64,000 nucleotides of DNA, taken from assembly GCF_000016985.1 (NCBI RefSeq), contig NC_009633.1, positions 992,001 through 1,056,000 of the forward strand, given 5' to 3'. Under the pieces are notes generated by a model. That model saw nothing but the letters and a program-made list of their open reading frames with translations. It did no database searches and was not told the origin of the DNA. Made by a program: the position numbers and the translations under genes. Below are positions 1 through 8,515 of this stretch, piece after piece; positions within the stretch are counted from its first letter, which is position 1, and the number at the start of each line of letters is the position of its first letter. The DNA comes from Alkaliphilus metalliredigens QYMF (GTDB taxonomy: Bacteria > Bacillota > Clostridia > Peptostreptococcales > Natronincolaceae).

Positions 1-570
1 TACCGCCAACGCTTAGTTGTCATAGATGCAGGCCATGGGGGAACGGATCCAGGGGCGATATCACCAAATTTAAAGCTTAAAGAAAAGGATGTCGTATTGG
101 ATGTAGCCCAAAGGCTCAACAAGTTTTTAATGGATGCAGGCTTTAGGACTTACATGATTCGAGACAATGATACCTTTGTGGGCTTATATGATAGAGCTGA
201 GATTGCCAATCAGCTTCAGGCAGATTTATATGTGAGTATACATGCCAATGCTGCAGCCAATACCGCAATTAATGGGACTGAGACGTTTTATCATAAAGGG
301 GCACAGACAACGGAAAGAGAGACCCTGAGTAGACGAATGGCCCAGCTTCTCCAAGAAGAAATAGTAAAAGAGCTACAATCTACAAATAGAGGGGTGAAAA
401 CAGCAAACTTTGTGGTTGTAAGAGAGACCACTATGCCAGCTGTATTACATGAAATTGGATTTTTAACCAACCCTAATGAAGAAAGTAAGCTCAACACTTC
501 AGCATATAGAGAAAAGACCTCCCAAGCAATGTACAGGGCAATTGCACGTTATTTTGAAGAAGTACAATAA
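1..570 (+). CDS. N-acetylmuramoyl-L-alanine amidase, 3' part
   Basis: Amidase_3 zinc hydrolase that cuts the MurNAc-L-Ala bond of peptidoglycan outside the membrane. The frame is open from the first base, so the gene starts upstream and 189 codons are visible. The domain opens with VVIDAGHGGTDPGA (zinc His at about residue 12), followed by a Glu in KLKEKD, a second zinc His in SIHANA (about 81) and the catalytic Glu in VLHEIGFLTN near the C-terminus. All ligands are present. The ATG/TTG-initiated portion alone (from 97) would lack the first His and is not the real start. A terminator hairpin follows. CwlD- or AmiC-like; the exact paralog cannot be told without the N-terminus. Confidence 0.92.
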   Translation, partial: YRQRLVVIDAGHGGTDPGAISPNLKLKEKDVVLDVAQRLNKFLMDAGFRTYMIRDNDTFVGLYDRAEIANQLQADLYVSIHANAAANTAINGTETFYHKGAQTTERETLSRRMAQLLQEEIVKELQSTNRGVKTANFVVVRETTMPAVLHEIGFLTNPNEESKLNTSAYREKTSQAMYRAIARYFEEVQ

Positions 571-590
571 GCAAAATATGAGATTAAAAG

Positions 591-627
591 AAATGGTTCC
601 TAGATTTATTGGGAACCATTTTTTTAA
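591..627 (+). terminator. Rho-independent terminator after amidase
   Basis: Inverted repeat AAATGGTTCC / GGGAACCATTT with a 9-10 nt loop followed by a T run, directly after the amidase stop codon. Confidence 0.85.
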
Positions 628-730
628 GCGGTTCAAATTTTAAAAAAGGATCAATAATAATGGGACTGTGATTAAAATTGTCCCACTAGTATAATAAATA
701 TATAGAGGTGTATTTTAAGGAGGAATTGAG

Positions 731-1252
731 ATGGAATTAGTTTTAGGATATCTATTTATTTTTGTGGCCAGGGTAACAGATGTTGGTATGGGTACTGTAC
801 GAATGATTATGGTAGTCAAAGGAAAGCGTATCCAAGCAGCGGCTATTGGTTTTGTAGAGAGTATTATCTATATATTAGCCATTGGCAAAGTTTTGGAGGC
901 CTTAGATAATCCGGTGAATATATTGGTATACGCAACTGGTTTTGCAGCAGGGAACTATGTGGGGATTTATATAGAGGAGAGAATGGCTTTGGGGAACATC
1001 ATTGCACAAGTGATGTGTGATCATAATGTCATGCAACTAGTTGATCTGCTCAGAGATGCAGGCTTTGGGGTTACGGTGGTAGAAGGCTATGGACGAACGG
1101 GGATTCGACACTTATTGAATGTTTCATTGCAACGCAAAAATTTATCTAAACTTTACAATGTATTAGATACTCATGATCACAAGGCATTTATTACAGTAAC
1201 CGATGCTAGGTCCATTCGGGGTGGGTACTTTACCTCAGTAAAAAAGAAATGA
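731..1252 (+). CDS. UPF0316 / DUF2179 family membrane protein
   Basis: 173 aa. The N-terminal half has about three hydrophobic segments and the family signature RVTDVGMGTVRMI near residue 16. The C-terminal half is a soluble DUF2179-type domain (roughly 90-170) containing GYGRTGIRH and ending in a basic tail. AAGGAGG at about 718-724 sets the ATG at 731. Function is not established for the family; the C-terminal domain is often seen in transporters and is thought to bind a small ligand. It stands alone between a terminator and the GerMN lipoprotein gene. Confidence 0.85.
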   Translation: MELVLGYLFIFVARVTDVGMGTVRMIMVVKGKRIQAAAIGFVESIIYILAIGKVLEALDNPVNILVYATGFAAGNYVGIYIEERMALGNIIAQVMCDHNVMQLVDLLRDAGFGVTVVEGYGRTGIRHLLNVSLQRKNLSKLYNVLDTHDHKAFITVTDARSIRGGYFTSVKKK

Positions 1253-1327
1253 CGAATAGTTCGAGGACTTCTCTAATATAATTGTAGAAAAAGTGGAATG
1301 GATTATATTAGAGGGGGACGAAAAGTT

Positions 1328-2326
1328 ATGAAATTTAGTAGAGGGATTACCTTTGTACTATTATTGACAACGATATCATTATCATTATTAACTGCCTGTG
1401 GAAACCCATTAGCAAAACTAGTGGGATGGGAAACTGTTGAAGAAGTGCATTATGTAGTAGATCAACCATGGAGTCAAGACAATGAACTAAGAGAAACGGT
1501 ACTTTATTATAGAGACGATAAAGGCTTACTGATTCCTGTCATGAGAAGAATTCCCTGGCAGGAGGGGATTGCAAAGGCAGCTCTAGAACAGCTGGTAGAT
1601 CAGCCTGTACTTCGAGACGATTTAGCCACCATAGGATTGCTACCAGTATTGCCACCGGGAACTGAAGTCATAGGGATCTCCATCAATGAAGGGCTTAGCA
1701 AAGTGGATTTTAACGAGCAACTTCTCGCTTATCAATCAGAAATAGATGAAAATGCGATTGTGAAATCAATTGTGTACACCCTGACTGAATTTGATAGTAT
1801 AGACCAGGTTCAAATTATGGTAAATGGAGAAATGCTAAACAAATTAACCTATGGAGCCAAAGTCAGTAATCCAATAGAACGAGGAAATATTAATTTAACC
1901 GACTCTATGGACCCAGAAAGTGTACCAGTTACCCTATATTATAAGGGAACAGTCAATGGAGAAGATGACTTTTTTATACCCATCACACGAGGGCTAAATG
2001 TATTAAAAGCAGATACAAAATCGGTTTTGACAGCCCTAGTAGAGGGGGCACCAGTGGGAAGTGGATTGCATAGTGAAATACCTTATGGCGCTAGTATTAA
2101 TGATGTTTATGTGAGGGATGGAATTGCATATATTGACTTTACAGAAGAGATTAGAAACGTTCCAGTCAACGAAAAACATCAACAGTCCTTAGTCTACGAA
2201 TTAGGGCTGACCCTAAGGGAAGTAGAACCAAGTATTCATCAAGTGAGAATTCTATCTGGGGGTAAAGAGGTAGAATTAGGTAGCAATGTGAGTTTGAACA
2301 TACCACTACATTCAAATAAATACTAA
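1328..2326 (+). CDS. gerM: GerMN-domain lipoprotein (sporulation/germination type)
   Basis: 332 aa from the ATG at 1328. A longer reading from 1298 is possible, but GAGGGGGAC at 1311-1320 and a proper signal peptide support the later start. The signal peptide ends in a lipobox, LLTAC, so Cys becomes the lipidated residue (about 24). Two GerMN domains follow (about 75-165 and 205-320), each with a Y-[IV]-DF motif (SKVDFNEQLL; IAYIDFTEEI). In Bacillus GerM takes part in spore engulfment and germination at the mother-cell/forespore interface; the same role is inferred here. It is followed by a terminator and so transcribed apart from rph. Confidence 0.85.
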   Translation: MKFSRGITFVLLLTTISLSLLTACGNPLAKLVGWETVEEVHYVVDQPWSQDNELRETVLYYRDDKGLLIPVMRRIPWQEGIAKAALEQLVDQPVLRDDLATIGLLPVLPPGTEVIGISINEGLSKVDFNEQLLAYQSEIDENAIVKSIVYTLTEFDSIDQVQIMVNGEMLNKLTYGAKVSNPIERGNINLTDSMDPESVPVTLYYKGTVNGEDDFFIPITRGLNVLKADTKSVLTALVEGAPVGSGLHSEIPYGASINDVYVRDGIAYIDFTEEIRNVPVNEKHQQSLVYELGLTLREVEPSIHQVRILSGGKEVELGSNVSLNIPLHSNKY

Positions 2327-2331
2327 ACACA

Positions 2332-2362
2332 AAGAAGTCTAAGGAACCCTTGGACTTCTTTT
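2332..2362 (+). terminator. Terminator after gerM
   Basis: AAGAAGTC ... GACTTCTTTT hairpin with an additional inner GGAACC pairing, six bases after the gerM stop. Confidence 0.8.
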
Positions 2363-2495
2363 AAAATGTAATTATGGTTATTAAAATATAAATACTGGAC
2401 AATATAATGGTGGAAGATCAACACTTGGTAAAATTCCCTAAGCAATAAAAATATGGTACAATAAAAGAAGAAGAAAAGAGAAAGGAAGATGTATT

Positions 2496-3263
2496 TTGAG
2501 TCGAGTAGATGGAAGAAAATTTGATGAATTAAGACCTGTAAAATTCACTAAAAATTATACAAAGCACGCACAAGGGTCAGTCCTTGTTGAGATGGGAGAG
2601 ACTAAGGTGATTTGTACAGCCATGGTTGAGGAGCGGGTGCCTCATTTTTTAAAAAATTCTGGAAAAGGATGGGTGACTGCAGAATATTCTATGCTACCTA
2701 GCTCCACCAACACAAGAAAGATCAGAGAATCAAGTCGTGGAAAAATAGAGGGAAGAACCCAAGAAATTCAAAGACTGATTGGACGAGCTCTTCGTTCTGT
2801 TATCGATCTAGAGGCCCTTGGAGAGCGTACAATCTGGATTGATTGCGATGTGATCCAAGCTGATGGTGGCACAAGAACAGCCTCCATTACAGGGGCGTTT
2901 ATTGCATTAGTAGAAGCAATTAATTCAGTAAAAGAAGCAAAGAAGATTACATACATACCAATCAAAAACTATGTATCGGCCATTAGTGTTGGGATTGTTA
3001 ACGATCAGCCTGTATTGGACCTTTGCTACGAAGAGGATTCTAAAGCAATGGTAGATATGAACATTGTCATGACTGATATGAAAGAGTTTATTGAAGTTCA
3101 AGGAACCGGAGAAGAAGCACCCTTTTCCCGAGACAGTTTGATGGAGCTCTTGAGACTAGGTGAAGAAGGAAACGCCCAACTGATTGCTTTACAAAAAGAA
3201 GTCCTAGGCAGCTTAGCTGAAGAGATCGGTAAAAATGATAAAGACGTGACTGGAGAAAAATAG
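2496..3263 (+). CDS. rph: Ribonuclease PH
   Basis: 255 aa, normal family length. Phosphorolytic 3'-5' exoribonuclease that trims tRNA 3' ends. It begins with the family opening [15 protein letters not shown], and contains [19 protein letters not shown] (the RNA- and phosphate-binding arginines) at about 75-95 and [12 protein letters not shown] near 125. Starts at TTG 2496, preceded by AAAGGAAGA. First gene of a tight three-gene operon with rdgB and the phosphodiesterase gene (24-bp gap, then an 8-bp overlap), an arrangement common in Firmicutes. Confidence 0.96.
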   Translation: MSRVDGRKFDELRPVKFTKNYTKHAQGSVLVEMGETKVICTAMVEERVPHFLKNSGKGWVTAEYSMLPSSTNTRKIRESSRGKIEGRTQEIQRLIGRALRSVIDLEALGERTIWIDCDVIQADGGTRTASITGAFIALVEAINSVKEAKKITYIPIKNYVSAISVGIVNDQPVLDLCYEEDSKAMVDMNIVMTDMKEFIEVQGTGEEAPFSRDSLMELLRLGEEGNAQLIALQKEVLGSLAEEIGKNDKDVTGEK

Positions 3264-3286
3264 GAAACAAGTTGAGGTGAAAAGAA

Positions 3287-3898
3287 ATGAAGCATCAAAT
3301 TGTTGTCATTGCTACGGGAAATAAACATAAGCTTGAAGAAATTCAAGAAATTCTTAAAACATTTCCCATAGAAATTAAATCCATGAAGGATGTTGGACTA
3401 GAAGGGTTAGAGATTATTGAAGATGGTGTGACATTTGAAGATAATGCAAAAATCAAAGCCAGAATCATTATGGAAAAGACGGGATATGTAACCATCGCTG
3501 ATGATTCTGGACTTGAGGTAGATTACTTAAATAATGAACCAGGCGTTTACTCAGCACGATTTGCTGGAGAAAATGCCACGGATCAAGAGAATAATGAAAA
3601 ACTTTTAAAACTCCTAAAGGACATACCAATGGAAAGTAGAAAAGCAAGATTTGTGTGCGCCATGGCAGCTATTTTCCCAAATGGAGAGGAAATTGTTTTA
3701 AGAGGAGAATGTCCAGGAGTAATAGATACTGTACCTAGAGGAACCGGTGGATTTGGATATGATCCCCTCTTTATCGTACCGGAATATCAGTTAACCTTTG
3801 CGGAATTAGGCGCAGAAAGAAAAAATGAAATCAGTCACCGGGCAAGGGCTCTAGAAAAAATGAAAATTTTGTTAGAGGACAAGTTAGGAAGTGAATAA
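3287..3898 (+). CDS. rdgB: XTP/dITP diphosphatase (Ham1/RdgB)
   Basis: 203 aa. Hydrolyses non-canonical purine triphosphates (dITP, XTP) to monophosphates so they are not incorporated into DNA. Substrate-binding motif VIATGNKHKLEEI at the N-terminus, catalytic/metal residues in FEDNAKIKA and IADDSGLEVD (about 70), and GGFGYDPLF and SHRARAL near the C-terminus, all typical of the family. RBS GAGGTG lies upstream of ATG 3287. Its end overlaps the start of the next gene by 8 bp, which indicates translational coupling. Confidence 0.96.
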   Translation: MKHQIVVIATGNKHKLEEIQEILKTFPIEIKSMKDVGLEGLEIIEDGVTFEDNAKIKARIIMEKTGYVTIADDSGLEVDYLNNEPGVYSARFAGENATDQENNEKLLKLLKDIPMESRKARFVCAMAAIFPNGEEIVLRGECPGVIDTVPRGTGGFGYDPLFIVPEYQLTFAELGAERKNEISHRARALEKMKILLEDKLGSE

Positions 3899-4373
3899 AG
3901 TGAAGATCGGTGTTTTAGGAGATAGTCATGGTGGGTTTGAAAACATAGGCCTAGCCATGAAGCATTTAGGTCATGTCAATCTAATCATTCATACAGGAGA
4001 TCATTATAGGGACCGAAGTTATATAGAAGAAAATTATCACATTAAAACAATAGGTGTATCGGGAAATTGTGATCAAGAGGGGCCTGATGAAGTGGTTCAA
4101 ATAATCCATGGGAAAAAATACTTTATCAGCCATGGGCATATTTATGGTGTGACACATGGTATCAATGGTATATTCTATAGAGGAAAAGAGCTAGGGGCTG
4201 ATGTGGTTATTTTTGGACATACCCATGTCCCTTTAAACGTAAAAGAAGAAGGCATGATTATATTAAACCCTGGAAGTGTAAGCTCACCAAGGGGAGATAG
4301 TCAAAAAAGCTGTGCTCTAATGGAGATCGGAGCGCATCGCCATTTGAAAGTTTCCCTAATAGAGTTAGAATAG
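3891..4373 (+). CDS. YfcE/MJ0936-type metallophosphodiesterase
   Basis: 160 aa. Calcineurin-like phosphoesterase with the metal motifs GVLGDSHG, HTGDHYRD, GNCD, SHGHIYG and GHTHVP, all intact. Family members hydrolyse phosphodiesters in vitro; the cellular substrate is uncertain. GTG start at 3891 inside the end of rdgB, so it is the last gene of the rph-rdgB operon. No clear terminator follows before the tRNA promoters. Confidence 0.9.
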   Translation: MNKVKIGVLGDSHGGFENIGLAMKHLGHVNLIIHTGDHYRDRSYIEENYHIKTIGVSGNCDQEGPDEVVQIIHGKKYFISHGHIYGVTHGINGIFYRGKELGADVVIFGHTHVPLNVKEEGMIILNPGSVSSPRGDSQKSCALMEIGAHRHLKVSLIELE

Positions 4374-4516
4374 TCAGAATGTAAATTCAATGTAATCATT
4401 AAGACCAGGCAACACATTTTATTCTTGATTAATGAGTTGGACCAGTAAAAAATCAGTAAATCAGTGTATAATTCATCTGGTTTTAGCACATCCTGTATAA
4501 AGGATAGAAAATTCCA

Positions 4517-4545
4517 TTGACATATGAGTCGTTTTTATGTATAAT
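4517..4545 (+). promoter_or_regulatory. Sigma-A promoter P1 of tRNA cluster
   Basis: TTGACA, 17-bp spacer, TATAAT: a full consensus promoter about 100 bp upstream of the first tRNA. Confidence 0.85.
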
Positions 4546-4579
4546 GAACCTTGTTGTTTAATGATTATTTAACAATTTA

Positions 4580-4611
4580 TTGACAAAATGATAACTATAT
4601 GATAGTATAAT
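4580..4611 (+). promoter_or_regulatory. Possible second promoter of tRNA cluster
   Basis: TTGACA and TATAAT hexamers separated by 20 bp, longer than the usual 17. It is weaker than P1 but correctly placed, about 30 bp before tRNA-Gly. Confidence 0.5.
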
Positions 4612-4642
4612 CAAATGTCAGGAAAAACAACTGGAGATTTAT

Positions 4643-4717
<75 letters not shown>

Positions 4718-4724
4718 TAAAAAT

Positions 4725-4801
4725 GTGCTCATAGCTCAGCTGGATAGAGCAACGGCCTTCTAAGCCGTAGGCCCGGGGTTCGAATCCCTGTGGGCACGCC
4801 A
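4725..4801 (+). tRNA. tRNA-Arg(TCT), copy 1
   Basis: 77 nt with encoded CCA. Acceptor GTGCTCA/TGGGCAC; anticodon stem ACGGC/GCCGT with loop CTTCTAA, anticodon TCT. Identical to the copy at 5147. Confidence 0.96.
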
Positions 4802-4842
4802 TTAAATAAACAACAAAATGAATATGGTAAACAATATGATAT

Positions 4843-4919
4843 GGCGGGTGTAGTCAAGTGGTTAAGACACAGGATTGTGGTTCCTGCATGCGTGGGTTCG
4901 AACCCCATCACCCGCCCCA
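4843..4919 (+). tRNA. tRNA-His(GTG), copy 1
   Basis: 77 nt including the extra 5' G (G-1) opposite the discriminator C, diagnostic for tRNA-His. Loop TTGTGGT gives anticodon GTG; CCA is encoded. Confidence 0.96.
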
Positions 4920-4954
4920 TTTCACAAAAGGCAACGATATAAACAATATAATAT

Positions 4955-5031
4955 GGCGGGTGTAGTCAAGTGGTTAAGACACAGGATTGTGGTTCCTGCA
5001 TGCGTGGGTTCGAACCCCATCACCCGCCCCA
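4955..5031 (+). tRNA. tRNA-His(GTG), copy 2
   Basis: Same sequence as the copy at 4843. The short upstream flank (an ACAATAT.ATATGG-like stretch) is also similar, so this looks like a local tandem duplication. Confidence 0.96.
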
Positions 5032-5035
5032 TCAT

Positions 5036-5111
5036 TGGGATATAGCCAAGTCGGTAAGGCAACGGACTTTGACTCCGTCATCCGCAGGTTCGAGTCCTGC
5101 TATCCCAGCCA
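5036..5111 (+). tRNA. tRNA-Gln(TTG)
   Basis: 76 nt. Acceptor TGGGATA/TATCCCA; loop CTTTGAC gives anticodon TTG; CCA is encoded. Confidence 0.96.
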
Positions 5112-5146
5112 ATTCATCCAGAGCAGAGTCAAGTCTGCTCTAAAAT

Positions 5147-5223
5147 GTGCTCATAGCTCAGCTGGATAGAGCAACGGCCTTCTAAGCCGTAGGCCCGGGG
5201 TTCGAATCCCTGTGGGCACGCCA
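5147..5223 (+). tRNA. tRNA-Arg(TCT), copy 2
   Basis: 77 nt, same sequence as the copy at 4725. It is preceded by a small hairpin AGAGCAGA/TCTGCTCT (about 5120-5141) with no T run, perhaps a processing signal between tRNAs. Confidence 0.96.
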
Positions 5224-5238
5224 AGTATAAAAAAATAT

Positions 5239-5315
5239 GCGCCTTTAGCTCAGCTGGATAGAGTTGCAGACTTCGAATCTGAAGGTCGGGGGTTCGAATC
5301 CCTCAAGGCGCGCCA
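5239..5315 (+). tRNA. tRNA-Arg(TCG), integration target
   Basis: 77 nt. Acceptor GCGCCTT/AAGGCGC; loop CTTCGAA gives anticodon TCG; CCA is encoded. The anticodon stem has a G27-A43 mismatch at its base. The last 46 bases (5270-5315) recur exactly at 17055-17100, so its 3' half was rebuilt by an integrated element that used this gene as its attachment site. Confidence 0.92.
5270..5315 (+). repeat. attL: 46-bp att repeat inside tRNA-Arg
   Basis: From ACTTCGAATC to GCGCGCCA, identical to 17055-17100. It runs from the anticodon loop to the CCA end, the usual attachment segment for tRNA-targeting tyrosine integrases. Confidence 0.93.
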
Positions 5316-5323
5316 GTGATTGC

Positions 5324-5367
5324 AAGACTTTCAGAGAATGTATAATTCTTTGGAAGTCTTTTTTACT
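5324..5367 (+). terminator. Terminator-like hairpin at left element end
   Basis: AAGACTT ... AAGTCTT followed by a T run just after the rebuilt tRNA. It now ends the tRNA transcript, since the native terminator lies beyond attR. Confidence 0.55.
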
Positions 5368-5668
5368 ACTACTTTACTACTACTAGAGAAAAAAGACAAA
5401 AATTAACCATCAAAATGAGGTTTTGACGGTTGTAGATTTATTTTTCTAAAGTCCTTCATTACTGAAGGATTTTTTTGTTTTCAAATAAGAAGTCAATTTT
5501 AGATGCCGCAGCTTTCTTAACTTCGGGCATCACGTGAGAATAAGTATTAAGGGTTAATGCTATATCAGTATGTCCTAAGAGCTTTTATACTACCTTTGGA
5601 TGTTCATTTATTTCTAACAACCTGGTAGCATACGAGTGCCTATTATGGAGAGCTCTCCATAAGAGACA

Positions 5669-6051
5669 TTATGTAGAGTCAATTTTTATGGGGAGTAATT
5701 ACAGTTGTTTGGTTAAATACTCGCATTTTATGTTTAATCACTCACCATAATAAACAGCATCTTTTACAGTCAGGGGTAAACCTCATTTATATACGGGATT
5801 TTCTTGGGCATGTGAACTGTTCAACAACTGAAGTTTATGCTAGAGCTGACAGTGAGATGAAAATAAAAGCAATAGAAAGTGCATATATTGACTTGGTACC
5901 AGATTCTGCTCCTAAGTGGGAAGAAGATGGGGATCTAATGAGTTGGTTAAATTCACTCTGTGATTAATATTATGGGGAGTGATTAAGGAAAATGTCATTG
6001 TAATTCAATGACTTGCTAAGGGCACTCCCCATAATATCTAACTCTACATAA
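5669..6051. mobile_element. 383-bp inverted-repeat mini-element inserted in the integrase
   Basis: Ends carry inverted repeats in two blocks: TTATGTAGAGT (5669-5679) against ACTCTACATAA (6041-6051), and TATGGGGAGT (5687-5696) against ACTCCCCATA (6024-6033). Inside is only the C-terminus of a second tyrosine recombinase. It interrupts the integrase exactly between the catalytic ALRH box and the rest of the domain. It looks like an internally deleted copy of a recombinase-encoding insertion element. Confidence 0.75.
5737..5967 (+). pseudogene. C-terminal fragment of a tyrosine recombinase (transposase type)
   Basis: About 76 codons ending at TAA 5967, with HHNKQHLLQSGVNLIYIRDF, LGHVNCSTTEVYARAD (second His box and nucleophile Tyr) and an acidic tail. 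This tail is typical of recombinases found in sets of three in clostridial insertion elements. The N-terminal two thirds and the catalytic Arg boxes are gone, so it is not functional. Confidence 0.75.
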
Positions 6052-6599
6052 TGACGCAAGGCATGGAAATTAACATTCTCTAAACCAGCTTTTTTTACAA
6101 GACTTTTAAATTTCCTATCAAGATTTCTAGCATCTATAGGTTTTCCTAATTCGGTGCAGAAAACAAGATTATAACTATCATCATATATACCATTTGTAAG
6201 TTGTTCTTCTTGAAGTTGTCTTTCTTTATGCAGTTTTAGTTCCTTTATAACGTTATGAGGTAAGGGAATAGACCTTCTCCCTGCTTTTGTTTTAGGCTCT
6301 TGAAATATTGTCTTTGTTTTAGGGCCATCCTTATTATCGAAATCTTGAACCCTTTTAACTGTTTGATTTATGTTAATTATTCCCTCTTCTAAATCTATAT
6401 CTTGCCATCTTAGAGCTAGGAGCTCATCCTGCCTTACTCCGGTTCCTAATGCGACTACAAATGCTGAACTAGCCTGTCCTCATCTAAAGTATCAAGGAAA
6501 CTATTCTGCTCTGCCCCTCTCAAGCTTTTCATTATAAAGGTTTTGCAGGTGATCTGGGCGCAAGTTTTTAAGATGCCAGTTTCCAATGGAGGGTATGAT

Positions 6600-6851
6600 A
6601 TGAACCCTAACGACCTGTTCATAACTGCCAAATGTACAATAACGTTAGGAATCAACGGGAAAATAGCCGTATTAAAAAATAGGTATGAAACAGAGTTACC
6701 GTGGACAGAGGTACACTTTGAAAAGGAAACAGGATTATTATTAGAAATCCAAAAGGAAACAAGTGAGATATTTGGCTATACATTCAGATGGGATACAGAT
6801 ATACCAAAAGATTTTACGGAGGTACAAGTAGGAATCCCATGGGATGATTAA
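6600..6851 (+). CDS. Hypothetical protein, 83 aa
   Basis: Unrecognised. Start taken at ATG 6600 because GGAGGG at 6588-6593 is ideally spaced, and because the codons between 6543 and 6600 overlap the integrase remnant. Soluble, acidic, Trp-containing, predicted mainly beta (repeated alternating hydrophobics such as AKCTITLGINGKIAVLKNRY). It ends in an acidic GIPWDD tail. No partner gene nearby suggests a role. Confidence 0.55.
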   Translation: MNPNDLFITAKCTITLGINGKIAVLKNRYETELPWTEVHFEKETGLLLEIQKETSEIFGYTFRWDTDIPKDFTEVQVGIPWDD

Positions 6852-6969
6852 ATAGAGAGAGATAAAAGAATGAATCAAATAACGAGCTAAGTTCTATAGA
6901 CTAAGTTTGGTATATATATAATGATGACAAGCATTGAAATTAAGAGGATTGAAGGAGGGAGTATAGGGT

Positions 6970-7194
6970 TTGCAAGATATAAGATTACAAAATCCCCAGC
7001 AAGTGCGTAGGCTTCTGAATAGGAAAATCAATCAACTGTTAAAAGATGAAATAGAAACTGGTAAAGCTCGGTGCATTGGCTACTTATCATCTATTTTGCT
7101 TAAGTCTATTGAAGTGGAGGAACTAGAAACTAGAATTCTTAAACTAGAAGAAGTGGCTGATAATCCAAAAAAGCAGTATAGTAGGAAGTATTAA
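6970..7194 (+). CDS. Hypothetical protein, 74 aa, coiled-coil type
   Basis: TTG start with GGAGGGA at 6954-6960. The sequence reads as a helical, charged protein (NPQQVRRLLNRKINQLLKDE, then a leucine/glutamate-rich stretch ending in a basic tail). It resembles small phage or island proteins of unknown role that associate with DNA-packaging or replication genes, but I cannot name a family. Confidence 0.5.
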   Translation: MQDIRLQNPQQVRRLLNRKINQLLKDEIETGKARCIGYLSSILLKSIEVEELETRILKLEEVADNPKKQYSRKY

Positions 7195-7358
7195 TTATAT
7201 TCAGTGGCTAAATGTCTCTAATAATCAACTGATTGGGTTAGTGTAGAGGTAATGTCAGGAAGAGTTCCAGTTCAGACAATGATAAAGTTGAGAATAGAAG
7301 AACCTGGAGTGCTACTGAAGAATTTTTAGAAAAGGTTTCTTCGTGGAGGCTGTAGAGG

Positions 7359-7532
7359 ATGAGATTAAATAATAGACTACAAAAATTAGAACATAAGCTT
7401 ATTGACGTTGGTAATAAAGGGCTGTGTGTTATTTTTACTTGGCATGATGATGTTGTAGTATCATGGAAAGGAATAAAAGAAAGATATACAAAATTAAAAA
7501 TTAAATTCATAACTTACTCACCTGGGTATTGA
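7359..7532 (+). CDS. Possible small protein, 57 aa
   Basis: ATG 7359 with GGAGG at 7345-7349, 9 bp upstream. It starts MRLNNRLQKLEHKL and continues with FTWHDDVVVSW. It could be a small element-encoded protein or a fragment of a longer gene; no family recognised. Confidence 0.35.
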   Translation: MRLNNRLQKLEHKLIDVGNKGLCVIFTWHDDVVVSWKGIKERYTKLKIKFITYSPGY

Positions 7533-8155
7533 TCATAAATAGTAAAAACTGATAAAACAACTATAGTGCTTAGACATAGATACATAAGAACAGAAAAAAG
7601 CCAATACAAGCTAATAATGGCCTGTAGGGGCTTTTTTCATATGAGTATATAAAGGTATGAAAACACGTTTTAAAGCCTATAAGACTAATGCGGCGCCATA
7701 TAATTCATTTTGTACTTCTAAGGTTACTAAAATAATATTTCTTGTAGAATGACACGAAACTTATTGCATGTTAGTGGTTCTAAATAAAGTTAAATTACAC
7801 TAACTGCAGAAGGAAAATGTTGTTTTAGGCAAAGTGTTTATTTGAAATAGTGCGCCTTATTTTCATAATTATGTAAACAACTGTTACAATTGAGATGTAA
7901 GTATTGGCGCATAAGATGTAACGTAGGTATGACGAAAAGGATTATTTCACTCTATTACAATTTTTTGCACAAAAACAAGGTTTTTGTAGAATATAAAAGG
8001 AAAATACGTTTTTTTATAGAATGTACACGTTAGGGTATACATAATGTCCAAAATACAAAAATGAGAGGATCAAGCTAGTAAAAGAGTTAGGGAAGATGGC
8101 AAGATCTCTATAAATCAGTATATTCGTCAAAAGTCTAAAGAAGGAGAGTGGATAA
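7533..8155. other. Non-coding stretch inside the element
   Basis: About 620 bases with no supported gene. It holds one terminator-like hairpin near 7594-7638 (AAAAAGCC ... GGCTTTTTT). A short open stretch near 8085-8160 may be a gene fragment. Confidence 0.45.
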
Positions 8156-8425
8156 ATGCGTTTTCCAGTATGCTTTTGTTTTTGAGATTTTCATCTTTGT
8201 CTTGTTTAAAACAATTAAGAATAAATAATCTGACATCCTTAGTAACTGTATCTGATTCTCTTACATACTGCTTTCTTACATCAGGACGTGCAGAGCCGTC
8301 ACAGTACTTTTTTACTGTTTGTCTTGAGACACCTAATCTCCAAGCAATAGAGGGCTGGGATTCACCTTCAAGATCGCTCTTACGATATCTTTGTACATGT
8401 CCATTTCAACCTTCACACCTTTCAT
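8156..8425 (-). pseudogene. istA: IS21-family istA transposase, N-terminal fragment
   Basis: Minus-strand reading: VEMDMYKDIVRAIL, a one-base frameshift near 8375, then EGESQPSIAWRLGVSRQTVK (helix-turn-helix), KYCDGSARPDVRKQYVRES and FILNCFKQDKDENLKNKS, then it stops matching near 8156. This is the DNA-binding head of an IS21 IstA. The DDE catalytic domain and istB are absent. Upstream (about 8450-8515) are IS21-like end repeats (GGTGGTAAACT / GGTACACTAA). Confidence 0.8.
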
Positions 8426-8515
8426 CCTCCTGTCAAAACATATCACTATATTTTACAGGAAATTTATGCTAGGTGGTAAACTAATTCAGTAGCGAAATGG
8501 CTCTAAGTGGTACAC

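Larger units (their letters stand above)
4374..4642. other. Intergenic region with tRNA promoters
   Basis: 269 bases without a gene. The only features I can see are two sigma-A-type promoters for the tRNA cluster, listed separately. Confidence 0.6.
5459..6575 (-). pseudogene. int: Tyrosine integrase, frameshifted and split by insertion
   Basis: Reading the minus strand from about 6575: LRPDHLQNLYNEKLERGRAE, then a frameshift, then LDTLDEDRL, another frameshift, then LGTGVRQDELLALRWQDID (first catalytic Arg), KTKAGRRSIPLP, and FHALRH at the insertion point. After the 383-bp insert it resumes at HSYATRLLEINEHPKVV, an in-frame stop, then KLLGHTDIALTLNTYSH (nucleophile Tyr), ending at 5459. The N-terminal arm-binding domain is missing. 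Position and orientation beside attL identify it as the integrase of this element, now inactive. Confidence 0.85.

Noticed and set aside
4729-5169. Open frames across the tRNA genes on both strands
   Set aside because: They run through well-folded tRNA genes and cannot be coding.
5366-5390. CRISPR-like or microsatellite array from TACTAC repeats
   Set aside because: The tracts are short triplet runs with no unique spacers; no CRISPR array or cas gene is present in the window.
6455-6655. 66-codon minus-strand frame
   Set aside because: Part of it is the frameshifted integrase (LDTLDEDRL) read with an unrelated leader, so it is counted in the integrase pseudogene.
8170-8472. 100-codon + strand frame
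   Set aside because: It is the antisense of the istA fragment; the minus strand carries the recognisable helix-turn-helix.
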